Positions 1 through 5,487 of a stretch of DNA of 8,939 bases are shown here, one piece after another; position 1 is the first letter of the stretch; every line of letters starts with the position of its first letter. A model generated the notes under the pieces. That model made no database searches, had not been told where the DNA came from, and was given only the letters and a program-made list of their open reading frames with translations. Position numbers and translations under genes: made by a program. The stretch is from assembly GCA_013044365.1 (NCBI GenBank), contig JABEUP010000052.1, positions 1 through 8,939 of the forward strand, written 5' to 3'. The DNA comes from Acidimicrobiaceae bacterium. GTDB lineage: Bacteria > Actinomycetota > Acidimicrobiia > Acidimicrobiales > Acidimicrobiaceae.

Positions 1-24
1 CGGACGGGGCTTCTGGCCCATCCG
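1..24 (-). repeat. Candidate right-end (RE) hairpin of the insertion sequence
   Basis: Read on the minus strand, CGGATGGG (24-17) pairs with CCCGTCCG (8-1) around an 8-base loop, giving an 8-bp stem. The fifth pair is T with G, which is a wobble pair in RNA or single-stranded DNA of this strand but a C with A mismatch on the plus strand. That asymmetry supports a structure formed on the tnpB-sense strand, which is the strand IS200/IS605 transposases process. It sits about 30 bases past the tnpB stop, where the right-end hairpin is expected. Confidence 0.55.
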
Positions 25-200
25 CTTGGTTGGGATTACCTGGCATCGCTCCCATCACGCCACCGTGGCCAACGGGCCTGGCACCGACGAATCGGGGCCG
101 GTGGATGAGTTTGCTAGCTTCGGCTCGCACGCGGGAGTCTCCTCCCACCTGGCCCGGTTCTGGGCACTACTCAGGGCTCTGGCCTTGCGGCTCTGCACCT
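1..200 (-). ncRNA. Putative TnpB guide RNA (omega RNA / reRNA) scaffold overlapping the tnpB 3' end
   Basis: In IS200/IS605 elements the RNA that guides TnpB is read from the 3' end of tnpB through the right end of the element, and the guide is the flanking DNA just outside. Here the last 70 or so codons of tnpB after RuvC-III lack recognisable domain content, as is usual where a gene doubles as RNA scaffold. The minus-strand RNA can fold a stem at 82-86/99-103 (CACCG with CGGTG) and a terminal hairpin at 1-24 that is fully paired only as RNA from this strand. The 5' limit given here is a guess. The guide itself should begin at lower coordinates, outside the window. The placement rests on family knowledge plus the visible hairpins. 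Confidence 0.4.
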
Positions 201-1461
201 TGCGGTGTGCATTGCGCTGATCCAAGGACCAGCGTTCCGTAGCCCGGAGATACGTGACACAGATCTCTGTGTCTGTGCCTATGGGGACGTAGGTCCCGTG
301 TATCGCCTTCTGTAGGATGTTGATGCTCCCTACAGCGTCTCGGTGGCAGGTGAACCCACATGCGGGGTTCTTGCACCGGTAGTGCCGTCCCGAAGGACGG
401 TTGCGTGTTAGGCACTTGGGACAGGTCTTGGACGAGCCGGATTCGTTGAGGTGTTCGAGATCAAGCCCGGTCTTCTCCCCGAGATACCGCTCCTGGGTTC
501 CCCTGGACCACTGGGAGAGCTGTTGGCGCATGTGGCGGCCAACCCGACGCTCAAGTTTGGTCTTGCGCTCTATTCCTCGTACGTCACCCGCTATGAGCTT
601 GGCGGTGCAGTGTGTGATCACATGGTTGGCTGCCTTGCGGGAAAGCTGGTGGTCGAAGTCCCGGAGTTGAGCAGAGGCTTTGGCCCTCACCTTCTTCTTG
701 GCCGCTTGAAGTCTTCTGTGCTTTTTCGACCCGATCTTTGTCCTCGAGAGCTTCCGCTGCAGCGACCCAATCGCCTTGTTCCTCTGGCGCTTGATGGCAC
801 GGCCCCCGCGCCCATTGATGATCGTGACACAGATGGTCGCATCATCAACCCATGTCGCCAGGGCCATCGGGTTGATGATGCCTTCGTCTATGGCTGTGAC
901 GTTATCGCCGGGGGACACCGGTCGTTCGGTTTCATAAGGGATGTGTAGTGAGAAGCACCTGGAGTCTTTGTTCCAACAGAGTTGGATTTCACCCCACAAA
1001 TCAGCTGGGACAACTTCGTTGGTACCCGAGTCAAAGACAACTGGTATAGTCAGGTCGATCCGAGATCGCTTCCGGCCAAGTGAGAGATGGAGCTTACCTT
1101 GTGAGATCCGCCAGCCGTAACCCTTCGTGAACGACAGGGGCCGGTAGTTCTTCTTGCGCCACGGGGAACGCACCTTCATCCCCTTCTTGCGGTTAGCTCT
1201 GGAGGTTTTGATCGCCTCACCCAGATCATGCGCGATGATCTCGGTGGTGTGGGCATGGAGCGGCCTGCATTCTTCTGGCAATGCGGTCAGAAAGTGTTGG
1301 ATATCGTATTTGGATGGGTCTTTGTGTTCCTTCTGGCGAGTGTGGACGAAATCTGTCGCCTGATTCCAAAGCTGTGCGGATATATGGCAGGCTTGGTGTG
1401 CTCTGCGGTAGTCAGCTGCTGAAAGGCTGACCGGTATAACGGCTGTTCTTGTCGTTTCCAT
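55..1461 (-). CDS. tnpB: TnpB, RNA-guided nuclease of an IS605-type element (OrfB), non-canonical RuvC-II
   Basis: This 468-residue protein belongs to the TnpB family, RNA-guided DNA endonucleases that are ancestors of Cas12 and help retain their transposon. RuvC-I is seen at D192 (motif IDEGIINP) and RuvC-III at D375 (motif CHRDAVGSINI). Between them lies a zinc ribbon with C347, C350, C363 and C368. A Lys/Arg-rich stretch at about 221-262 fits nucleic-acid binding. In RuvC-II the usual Glu-Asp pair reads Gly-Asp (LIAGDV, G292-D293). E340, in NESGSSKTCPKC just before the zinc ribbon, could supply a relocated catalytic glutamate. The start is the ATG at 1461. An extended -10 (TGCTAGAAT, 1478-1470) places transcription start within a few bases of it, so the mRNA may be leaderless. 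Family membership is certain. Nuclease activity is inferred and depends on the altered site; a nuclease-dead relative is the alternative. Confidence 0.93.
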   Translation of the reverse strand: METTRTAVIPVSLSAADYRRAHQACHISAQLWNQATDFVHTRQKEHKDPSKYDIQHFLTALPEECRPLHAHTTEIIAHDLGEAIKTSRANRKKGMKVRSPWRKKNYRPLSFTKGYGWRISQGKLHLSLGRKRSRIDLTIPVVFDSGTNEVVPADLWGEIQLCWNKDSRCFSLHIPYETERPVSPGDNVTAIDEGIINPMALATWVDDATICVTIINGRGGRAIKRQRNKAIGSLQRKLSRTKIGSKKHRRLQAAKKKVRAKASAQLRDFDHQLSRKAANHVITHCTAKLIAGDVRGIERKTKLERRVGRHMRQQLSQWSRGTQERYLGEKTGLDLEHLNESGSSKTCPKCLTRNRPSGRHYRCKNPACGFTCHRDAVGSINILQKAIHGTYVPIGTDTEICVTYLRATERWSLDQRNAHRKVQSRKARALSSAQNRARWEETPACEPKLANSSTGPDSSVPGPLATVA

Positions 1462-1469
1462 CTGTGGTT

Positions 1470-1478
1470 ATTCTAGCA
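1470..1478 (-). promoter_or_regulatory. Extended -10 promoter element for tnpB
   Basis: The minus strand reads TGC followed by TAGAAT, an extended -10 whose hexamer matches TATAAT at five of six bases. No good -35 is visible at the usual spacing, which is common for extended -10 promoters. Transcription would start near 1463, almost on the tnpB ATG at 1461. Confidence 0.45.
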
Positions 1479-1498
1479 CATTGCAACTCTGGTCTATG

Positions 1499-1504
1499 TA
1501 TACT
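1499..1504 (+). promoter_or_regulatory. Candidate -10 box for tnpA
   Basis: TATACT matches the -10 consensus at five of six bases and is directly preceded by TG. A start about seven bases downstream falls near 1511, at the tnpA ATG (1513), which would give a leaderless transcript and would explain the absence of a ribosome binding site. No convincing -35 is seen. Confidence 0.35.
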
Positions 1505-1512
1505 ATCTATAG

Positions 1513-1959
1513 ATGGCAACTGCTGATTTCCGCACTGGACGCCATGTGGTCTATAAGCTCCATGTCCACATCGTCCTGGTTCCCAAGTACAGACGCGAGG
1601 TGATGACACAACGTGTCACGGCTTGCCTTAGAGACGCATTCTCAGATGTCTGTGGCCGTTATGGTGCCACGCTTGATGCATTTGAGAGCGACGGGGACCA
1701 TGCTCACCTCCTCGTCTCCTATCCACCGAAGGTGGCGCTGTCCAAGCTCGTAATGTCGCTCAAGACGATCTCCTCTATGAAGGTGAGAGCTGAAAACTGG
1801 CCGGAGGTTACACGGGCCCTATGGGGCAAGCACTTCTGGTCACCCTCGTACTGCGTAGTGTCGGCAGGCGGAGCACCACTTGAGGTGATCAAGACCTACA
1901 TCGAGAACCAGCAGTCGCCCAACCGTCCGGGTCGTCCACGCAAAGGTAAGCAGCCTTGA
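1513..1959 (+). CDS. tnpA: TnpA, Y1 HUH single-strand transposase of an IS605-type element
   Basis: This 148-residue protein has the compact length of IS200/IS605 TnpA, a Y1-type HUH enzyme that cuts and rejoins single-stranded transposon ends as a dimer. The HUH motif is seen as H63-A-H65 in DGDHAHLLVSYPP, preceded by a typical first strand (YKLHVHIVLVPKYRREV). The catalytic tyrosine is Y129 in the C-terminal helix (IKTYIENQ), with Q133 in the position that usually helps bind the metal. All the catalytic residues are therefore present. The protein ends in a basic tail (RPGRPRKGKQP). The gene is divergent from tnpB. The ATG at 1513 has no Shine-Dalgarno sequence and lies right after a candidate -10 box. 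A terminal hairpin follows the stop after four bases. Confidence 0.95.
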   Translation: MATADFRTGRHVVYKLHVHIVLVPKYRREVMTQRVTACLRDAFSDVCGRYGATLDAFESDGDHAHLLVSYPPKVALSKLVMSLKTISSMKVRAENWPEVTRALWGKHFWSPSYCVVSAGGAPLEVIKTYIENQQSPNRPGRPRKGKQP

Positions 1960-1963
1960 CCCC

Positions 1964-1980
1964 TCCCTCACGCAAAGGGA
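1964..1980 (-). repeat. Candidate left-end (LE) hairpin of the insertion sequence
   Basis: TCCCT (1964-1968) pairs with AGGGA (1976-1980) around a 7-base loop, just after the tnpA stop codon. In divergent IS605-type elements the left end lies beyond tnpA, so this is the expected place. The stem is only 5 bp. The 10-base word CACGCAAAGG occurs in the hairpin (1969-1978) and also in the tnpA tail (1937-1946). The cleavage site should lie a little further right (1981-2010) but I could not identify it. Confidence 0.4.
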
Positions 1981-2122
1981 TTGCGGCCTTGGTAGGTTCA
2001 AAGTGATGGCAATGACAATAACATGCTTCGCAAGACCGGTTTGGTTGCCTTTGTATTCCATTCTTTTGCAAAATGAGATTGAATCAGCCAATATCAATCG
2101 TGATGCTGTGTAACGTGGCAAC

Positions 2123-2971
2123 GTGGAATGTACTTCAGTTGGAATAGTCGGATCCGGCATCATGGGTTCCGGAATCGCTGAAACCGTCATTGAATCCGGC
2201 TTCCAGGCAACCCTGCTTTCGAGAACAAGTGAAACCGCGCATGCGATGGGCGAGGCGATAAAGAGCTCGTTTGAAAGAAAGACCGCTAAAGAAAGAAAGA
2301 CCGTCATAAGGGCCGAGGAAGAACTCTCCAGATTGAACGTGACGAACCAAATCACTGACCTCGCTGATTGCGATCTCGTGATCGAAACGGTGGTGGAAGA
2401 CCTGGAGGTAAAGCTCCGCGTCATCAAAAACCTTGATGCGGTCTGCAAGGCCGACGCGATAATTGCCACTAATACGTCGACATTCCCAATCATTGATCTT
2501 GCTATGGCAACACAAAGACCGGACAAGGTATGTGGAATCCACTTTTTCAACCCGGCTCAAGTGATGAAGTTGATCGAGATCGTAAAAACTCTAGTGGTAT
2601 CTGAGGAGACAATTCAAACAGCCACCTCCTTCGCGCTGTCATGTAATAAAGAGCCGGTAATTGTCAAGGATCAGGCAGGTTTCATAGTCAACGCTCTTCT
2701 GTTTCCATATTTAAACAATGCGGTAAAGCTCTTAGAACAAGGAGTTGCGGCCAAGGAGGACATCGATACCGCGATGAAGGGCGGATGCGGATTTCCGATG
2801 GGACCGTTCGCGCTGCTGGACCTAGTTGGCTTGGATACCGCGCTTTCAATTCTCAATTCACTCTACGATGAATTCAAAGATCCCAACTTCGCCCCCGCAA
2901 TGCTACTAAAGCGGATGGTGACCGCAGGTATGTTAGGAAGAAAGAACGGGTTCGGATTTTACAGCTATTGA
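2123..2971 (+). CDS. hbd: 3-hydroxybutyryl-CoA dehydrogenase (short 3-hydroxyacyl-CoA dehydrogenase)
   Basis: This 282-residue cytoplasmic enzyme interconverts acetoacetyl-CoA and (S)-3-hydroxybutyryl-CoA using a nicotinamide cofactor. The Rossmann motif G10-S-G12-I-M-G15 opens the protein. The catalytic elements follow: S119 in NTST, H140 in HFFNP and E152 in KLIEIV. The C-terminal dimerisation domain starts at about VKDQAGFIVNALL (181-193) and ends in the family's typical GRKNGFGFYSY. The length is normal for the single-domain HBD/FadB2 group. The residues after the second beta strand are S33-R34-T35 instead of the acidic residue of NADH enzymes, so NADPH preference is inferred. The GTG at 2123 is the first start after an in-frame TAA at 2111; no Shine-Dalgarno is visible. 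A 13-base direct repeat (2273-2285, 2291-2303) encodes ERKT twice. Next to an ethylmalonyl-CoA mutase, a role in making or using C4-CoA units is likely. Confidence 0.9.
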   Translation: MECTSVGIVGSGIMGSGIAETVIESGFQATLLSRTSETAHAMGEAIKSSFERKTAKERKTVIRAEEELSRLNVTNQITDLADCDLVIETVVEDLEVKLRVIKNLDAVCKADAIIATNTSTFPIIDLAMATQRPDKVCGIHFFNPAQVMKLIEIVKTLVVSEETIQTATSFALSCNKEPVIVKDQAGFIVNALLFPYLNNAVKLLEQGVAAKEDIDTAMKGGCGFPMGPFALLDLVGLDTALSILNSLYDEFKDPNFAPAMLLKRMVTAGMLGRKNGFGFYSY

Positions 2972-3022
2972 TCTGGAAAAGTTTAAGGCGCCAGCTGATT
3001 GACCTCCTCGCCTGATCCTTGC

Positions 3023-3110
3023 CAGACCCATTCCTTCCACCGATTGCAGCACCCGAAGGTAGGCAGGGAAGGTTTCGGGTCTGCTCTAAGCCGCCTGGTT
3101 CGCAACTAGG
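3023..3110 (+). other. Structured intergenic element: stacked stem-loop plus a second hairpin
   Basis: CAGACCC (3023-3029) pairs with GGGTCTG (3077-3083). Inside it CCTTCC (3033-3038) pairs with GGAAGG (3067-3072). Further in, short stems 3045-3047/3063-3065 and 3051-3053/3058-3060 can form, the last closing a CGAA loop. A second hairpin follows at 3094-3098/3106-3110 with loop TTCGCAA; it contains a G-U pair that would be an A-C mismatch on the other strand, which favours plus-strand RNA. No T-run follows, so it is not a plain intrinsic terminator. It could be the 3' end of the hbd transcript or a leader of the mutase gene. I do not recognise the family. No conserved cobalamin-riboswitch core in the right order was found. 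Confidence 0.4.
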
Positions 3111-3170
3111 TCACACATTGCGGTAATCTACCAGGGTGGTACGCATACGAGTGAGTTTGGCGCATAGATA

Positions 3171-3186
3171 TTCTGGGGTTCCAGAA
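3171..3186. promoter_or_regulatory. Operator-like palindrome upstream of the mutase gene
   Basis: TTCTGG and CCAGAA form a perfect 6-bp inverted repeat with a 4-base spacer (GGTT), ending 68 bases before the ATG of the mutase gene. Half-site length and spacing resemble a binding site for a dimeric repressor. A weak -10-like TAATAG lies at 3204-3209, which would put the palindrome in the -35 region. The cognate regulator is unknown and the promoter is not firmly placed. Confidence 0.3.
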
Positions 3187-3254
3187 ATTCCGGACTTTAA
3201 AACTAATAGAGAACTAGCAAGCTACGCATCACTATCAAATCTTCGAGGACAGGT

Positions 3255-5252
3255 ATGACCCCATCTGAACTGCATAACCAAAATGACCCGAGACTTCCAG
3301 AGAGGGATAAGCCCTGGGTGATGAGAACCTATTCTGGTCACTCCACCGCCCAAGCCTCGAATGAGCTTTACCGGAGCAATTTGGCCAAGGGTCAGACCGG
3401 CCTCTCCATAGCTTTTGACCTTCCGACTCAGATAGGTTATGACCCGGATTCTCCGCTGGCAAAAGGTGAGGTCGGTAAGGTCGGCGTCCCCGTTGCCCAC
3501 CTGGGCCATATGCGGGAACTCATGGATGGAATCCCGGTAGACAAGATGAATACCTCAATGACCATCAACGCCACAGCTCCTTGGTTACTTGGGTTGTATA
3601 TCGCCAACGCCATTGAACAGGGTGCTGAAATTTCAGGACTATCAGGCACTACCCAAAACGACATTGTAAAGGAGTACCTTTCGCGGGGAACCTACATCTT
3701 TCCGCCGGACCATTCCAAGCGTCTGATAGTTGACATGATTGCCTACACCGTAACAAACCTCCCTAGGTGGAACCCCATCAATGTCTGTTCGTACCACTTG
3801 CAGGAAGCCGGAGCAACGCCAGCCCAAGAGATCGCATATTCCCTTGCCACCGCGATTGGAGTGTTGGATGCGGTAAAAGAGTCCGGCCAGATTCCAGATG
3901 ATCTGTTTCCCGAGGTGGTAGGAAGAATTTCTTTTTTTGTGAATGCTGGAATCAGGTTCGTCGAAGAGGTGTCAAAGATGAGGGCGTTCACGAAATTATG
4001 GGACCAGATAGCTAAAGACAGATACGGGGTAAGCGATCACAAACTCCGACGCTTTAGATACGGGGTACAGGTTAATTCTTTAGGACTCACCGAGCAGCAG
4101 CCCGAAAACAACGTGCAACGTATCGTGCTCGAAGCGCTTGGAGTCACTCTTTCAAGGGATGCCAGAGCGCGCGCACTGCAACTACCCGCATGGAATGAGG
4201 CACTGGGACTCCCAAGACCGTGGGACCAGCAATGGTCACTTAGAATCCAGCAAGTTCTGGCCTACGAAACCGATCTGCTGGAATATCCGGACATCTTTGA
4301 AGGCTCCAAGGTCGTTGAAGCCCTAACCGATACTCTGATTGAAAGTTCCAACCACGAGCTTGGAGAGATACTCGGGCTAGGCGGCATTTTCAACGCGATT
4401 GATTTGCTCAAATCACGGTTGGTGGCATCACAGTCTGAACGGACCAGAAAAATCGAGACCGGTGATCTGAAAGTCATTGGAGTCAACGTCTTCAAGGAGA
4501 CTGCCTCCTCGCCGTTGGTTGAACAGGGGGCTGAAAGCCACCTGGTAGTCGATGCACGGATCGAGAAACACTTGGTTGAGGAAATAGTCCAATGGAGAAG
4601 AACCCGGAACCAGGAGAAGGTTGCAGTCGCACTGGATGCCCTAAAAGAGGCCGCCCAAAACCCCAGCACCAACATCATGGCCCCCACAATCGCATTTGCC
4701 CTTGCCGGCGGAACAACCGGCGAATGGGCCCAGGCACTTCGGGAAATCTTTGGAGAGTACCGTGCGCCAACCGGAGTTGGAGGCGGTATAGGCAGGCGGG
4801 GCGCCGAAATGAAAGATATCGCCGAAAAGGCGAAAAACCTGCCTGGTGGCCCTCCTCGGTTCCTAGTCGCAAAACCGGGGCTGGACGGGCACTCCAATGG
4901 GGCAGAACAGATTGCAGTTTCCGCACGAGATGCCGGCTTTGAGGTCGTTTACCAAGGGATCAGGCTGAGTCCTCACGAAATTGCCGTTGCAGCCAGGGAT
5001 GAGGATGTCGATGCAGTTGGTATCTCAATCCTTTCCGGCAGCCACCTGCAACTGGTTCCTGAAGTTATCCGGGAGCTCAGAAAAGTCGGAAGCGATGCTC
5101 TGGTTATTGTGGGAGGAATCATTCCTGACTCGGATCGTGACATTCTGATTTCACAGGGTATCGCAGCGGTATATACGCCGAAGAATTACCAAATCGCCAT
5201 GATAATGAACGAAGTGTTAGACCTCATCTCGTCGCATCGGAAAAGCAAATAG
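3255..5252 (+). CDS. ecm: Ethylmalonyl-CoA mutase (MeaA type), coenzyme B12-dependent
   Basis: This 665-residue cytoplasmic mutase converts (2R)-ethylmalonyl-CoA to methylsuccinyl-CoA with adenosylcobalamin, a key step of the ethylmalonyl-CoA pathway for acetyl-CoA assimilation. The N-terminal part is the TIM-barrel acyl-CoA mutase domain. It begins with PWVMRTYSGHSTA and carries KGQTGLSIAFDLPTQIGYDPD, MNTSMTINATAPW, YHLQEAGATP, GVQVNSLGLTEQQPENN and PAWNEALGLPRPWDQQW. From memory these match MeaA/Ecm proteins more closely than methylmalonyl-CoA mutases, which have RQYAGFSTA at the start. The C-terminal B12-binding domain (about 534-665) has the DxHxxG motif D544-G-H546-S-N-G549, the SxL loop S591-I-L593 and GG at 620-621. 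Catalytic and cofactor domains are in one chain, as expected. GAGGA at 3245-3249 lies 5 bases before the ATG and fixes the start. The gene converges on the carboxylase genes with a 29-base gap and no visible terminator. Confidence 0.92.
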   Translation: MTPSELHNQNDPRLPERDKPWVMRTYSGHSTAQASNELYRSNLAKGQTGLSIAFDLPTQIGYDPDSPLAKGEVGKVGVPVAHLGHMRELMDGIPVDKMNTSMTINATAPWLLGLYIANAIEQGAEISGLSGTTQNDIVKEYLSRGTYIFPPDHSKRLIVDMIAYTVTNLPRWNPINVCSYHLQEAGATPAQEIAYSLATAIGVLDAVKESGQIPDDLFPEVVGRISFFVNAGIRFVEEVSKMRAFTKLWDQIAKDRYGVSDHKLRRFRYGVQVNSLGLTEQQPENNVQRIVLEALGVTLSRDARARALQLPAWNEALGLPRPWDQQWSLRIQQVLAYETDLLEYPDIFEGSKVVEALTDTLIESSNHELGEILGLGGIFNAIDLLKSRLVASQSERTRKIETGDLKVIGVNVFKETASSPLVEQGAESHLVVDARIEKHLVEEIVQWRRTRNQEKVAVALDALKEAAQNPSTNIMAPTIAFALAGGTTGEWAQALREIFGEYRAPTGVGGGIGRRGAEMKDIAEKAKNLPGGPPRFLVAKPGLDGHSNGAEQIAVSARDAGFEVVYQGIRLSPHEIAVAARDEDVDAVGISILSGSHLQLVPEVIRELRKVGSDALVIVGGIIPDSDRDILISQGIAAVYTPKNYQIAMIMNEVLDLISSHRKSK

Positions 5253-5281
5253 GGATTCACGCCAGACCCGTCCCGCTGCAT

Positions 5282-5473
5282 TCAACGAAGAGTCGGCCGT
5301 GAACGCCCGAGGGTAATCGGCTCGTTCCACCAGCGGCCAGAAAAACGCCAACCCGAGGGATCCTGCGGAACCGGATTTTGCCCGGATTTCCTTTTTGAAA
5401 GGATCTCCATGACAGCGGCGGTGATTACGGCCACTGCCGCCTCGTCGTCTAGCTGTCCATCGGCAACATCCAC
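5282..5473 (-). CDS. Small acyl-CoA carboxylase-associated protein (epsilon-like), hypothetical
   Basis: This 63-residue ORF starts 14 bases after the stop of the carboxyltransferase gene on the same strand, so the two are very likely cotranscribed. It has an alanine-rich predicted helix (LDDEAAVAVITAAVMEIL, residues 8-25), then a Gly/Pro linker and an aromatic, basic segment, SGWRFSGRWWN (40-50). A short acidic/alanine helix followed by a linker and a tryptophan motif of the form W-R-x-S/A-G-R is the general layout of the small proteins found beside acyl-CoA carboxylase beta genes, including actinobacterial epsilon subunits. That match is by pattern only. The start is a GTG at 5473, with AGGAG at 5490-5486, 11 bases upstream; this is a rather long spacing, but no in-frame ATG is available. 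Its role would be to bind or stabilise the carboxylase holoenzyme, which is inferred. It could also be a non-coding remnant. Confidence 0.6.
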   Translation of the reverse strand: MDVADGQLDDEAAVAVITAAVMEILSKRKSGQNPVPQDPSGWRFSGRWWNEPITLGRSRPTLR

Positions 5474-5487
5474 TATTTGCTCATCTC

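Larger units (their letters stand above)
1..1995. mobile_element. IS605-type insertion sequence (IS200/IS605 family), tnpB-side end cut by the window
   Basis: A tnpA gene for a Y1 HUH transposase and a tnpB gene lie back to back, 51 bases apart, which is the divergent arrangement of the IS605 group. Elements of this family have no terminal inverted repeats; they end in imperfect subterminal hairpins that TnpA recognises as single-stranded DNA. Candidate hairpins are present beyond both genes, at 1964-1980 after tnpA (left-end side) and at 1-24 after tnpB (right-end side). The exact boundaries are not resolved: the tnpB-side cleavage site is probably just outside the window, and the tnpA-side end is estimated at 10 to 30 bases beyond its hairpin. 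Both genes are full length with intact reading frames and TnpA has its catalytic residues, so the element may still be mobile. The element ends roughly 130 bases upstream of the next gene. Confidence 0.82.

Noticed and set aside
451..948. Plus-strand open frame inside tnpB
   Set aside because: It is antisense to conserved RuvC and zinc-ribbon codons; no promoter, SD or domain supports it.
1840..2550. Minus-strand open frame spanning the IS end and hbd
   Set aside because: It crosses the boundary between tnpA and hbd, both strongly supported on the other strand, and shows no family resemblance.
3091..3117. tRNA T-arm-like hairpin (CCTGG-TTCGCAA-CTAGG)
   Set aside because: The loop differs from the conserved T-loop at a key adenine, and no matching acceptor, D or anticodon arms lie upstream.
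2972..3254. Cobalamin riboswitch ahead of the B12-dependent mutase gene
   Set aside because: A GGGAAGG-like word is present, but the GCCACTG box and the other conserved core elements are missing or out of order on both strands.
4262..4897. Long open frame antisense to ecm (211 codons)
   Set aside because: It lies wholly within a well-supported gene, and its translation shows no recognisable domain; it is a shadow of the codon pattern.
5253..5281. Bidirectional terminator between ecm and the convergent carboxylase operon
   Set aside because: The 29-base gap contains no stable hairpin or T-tract.
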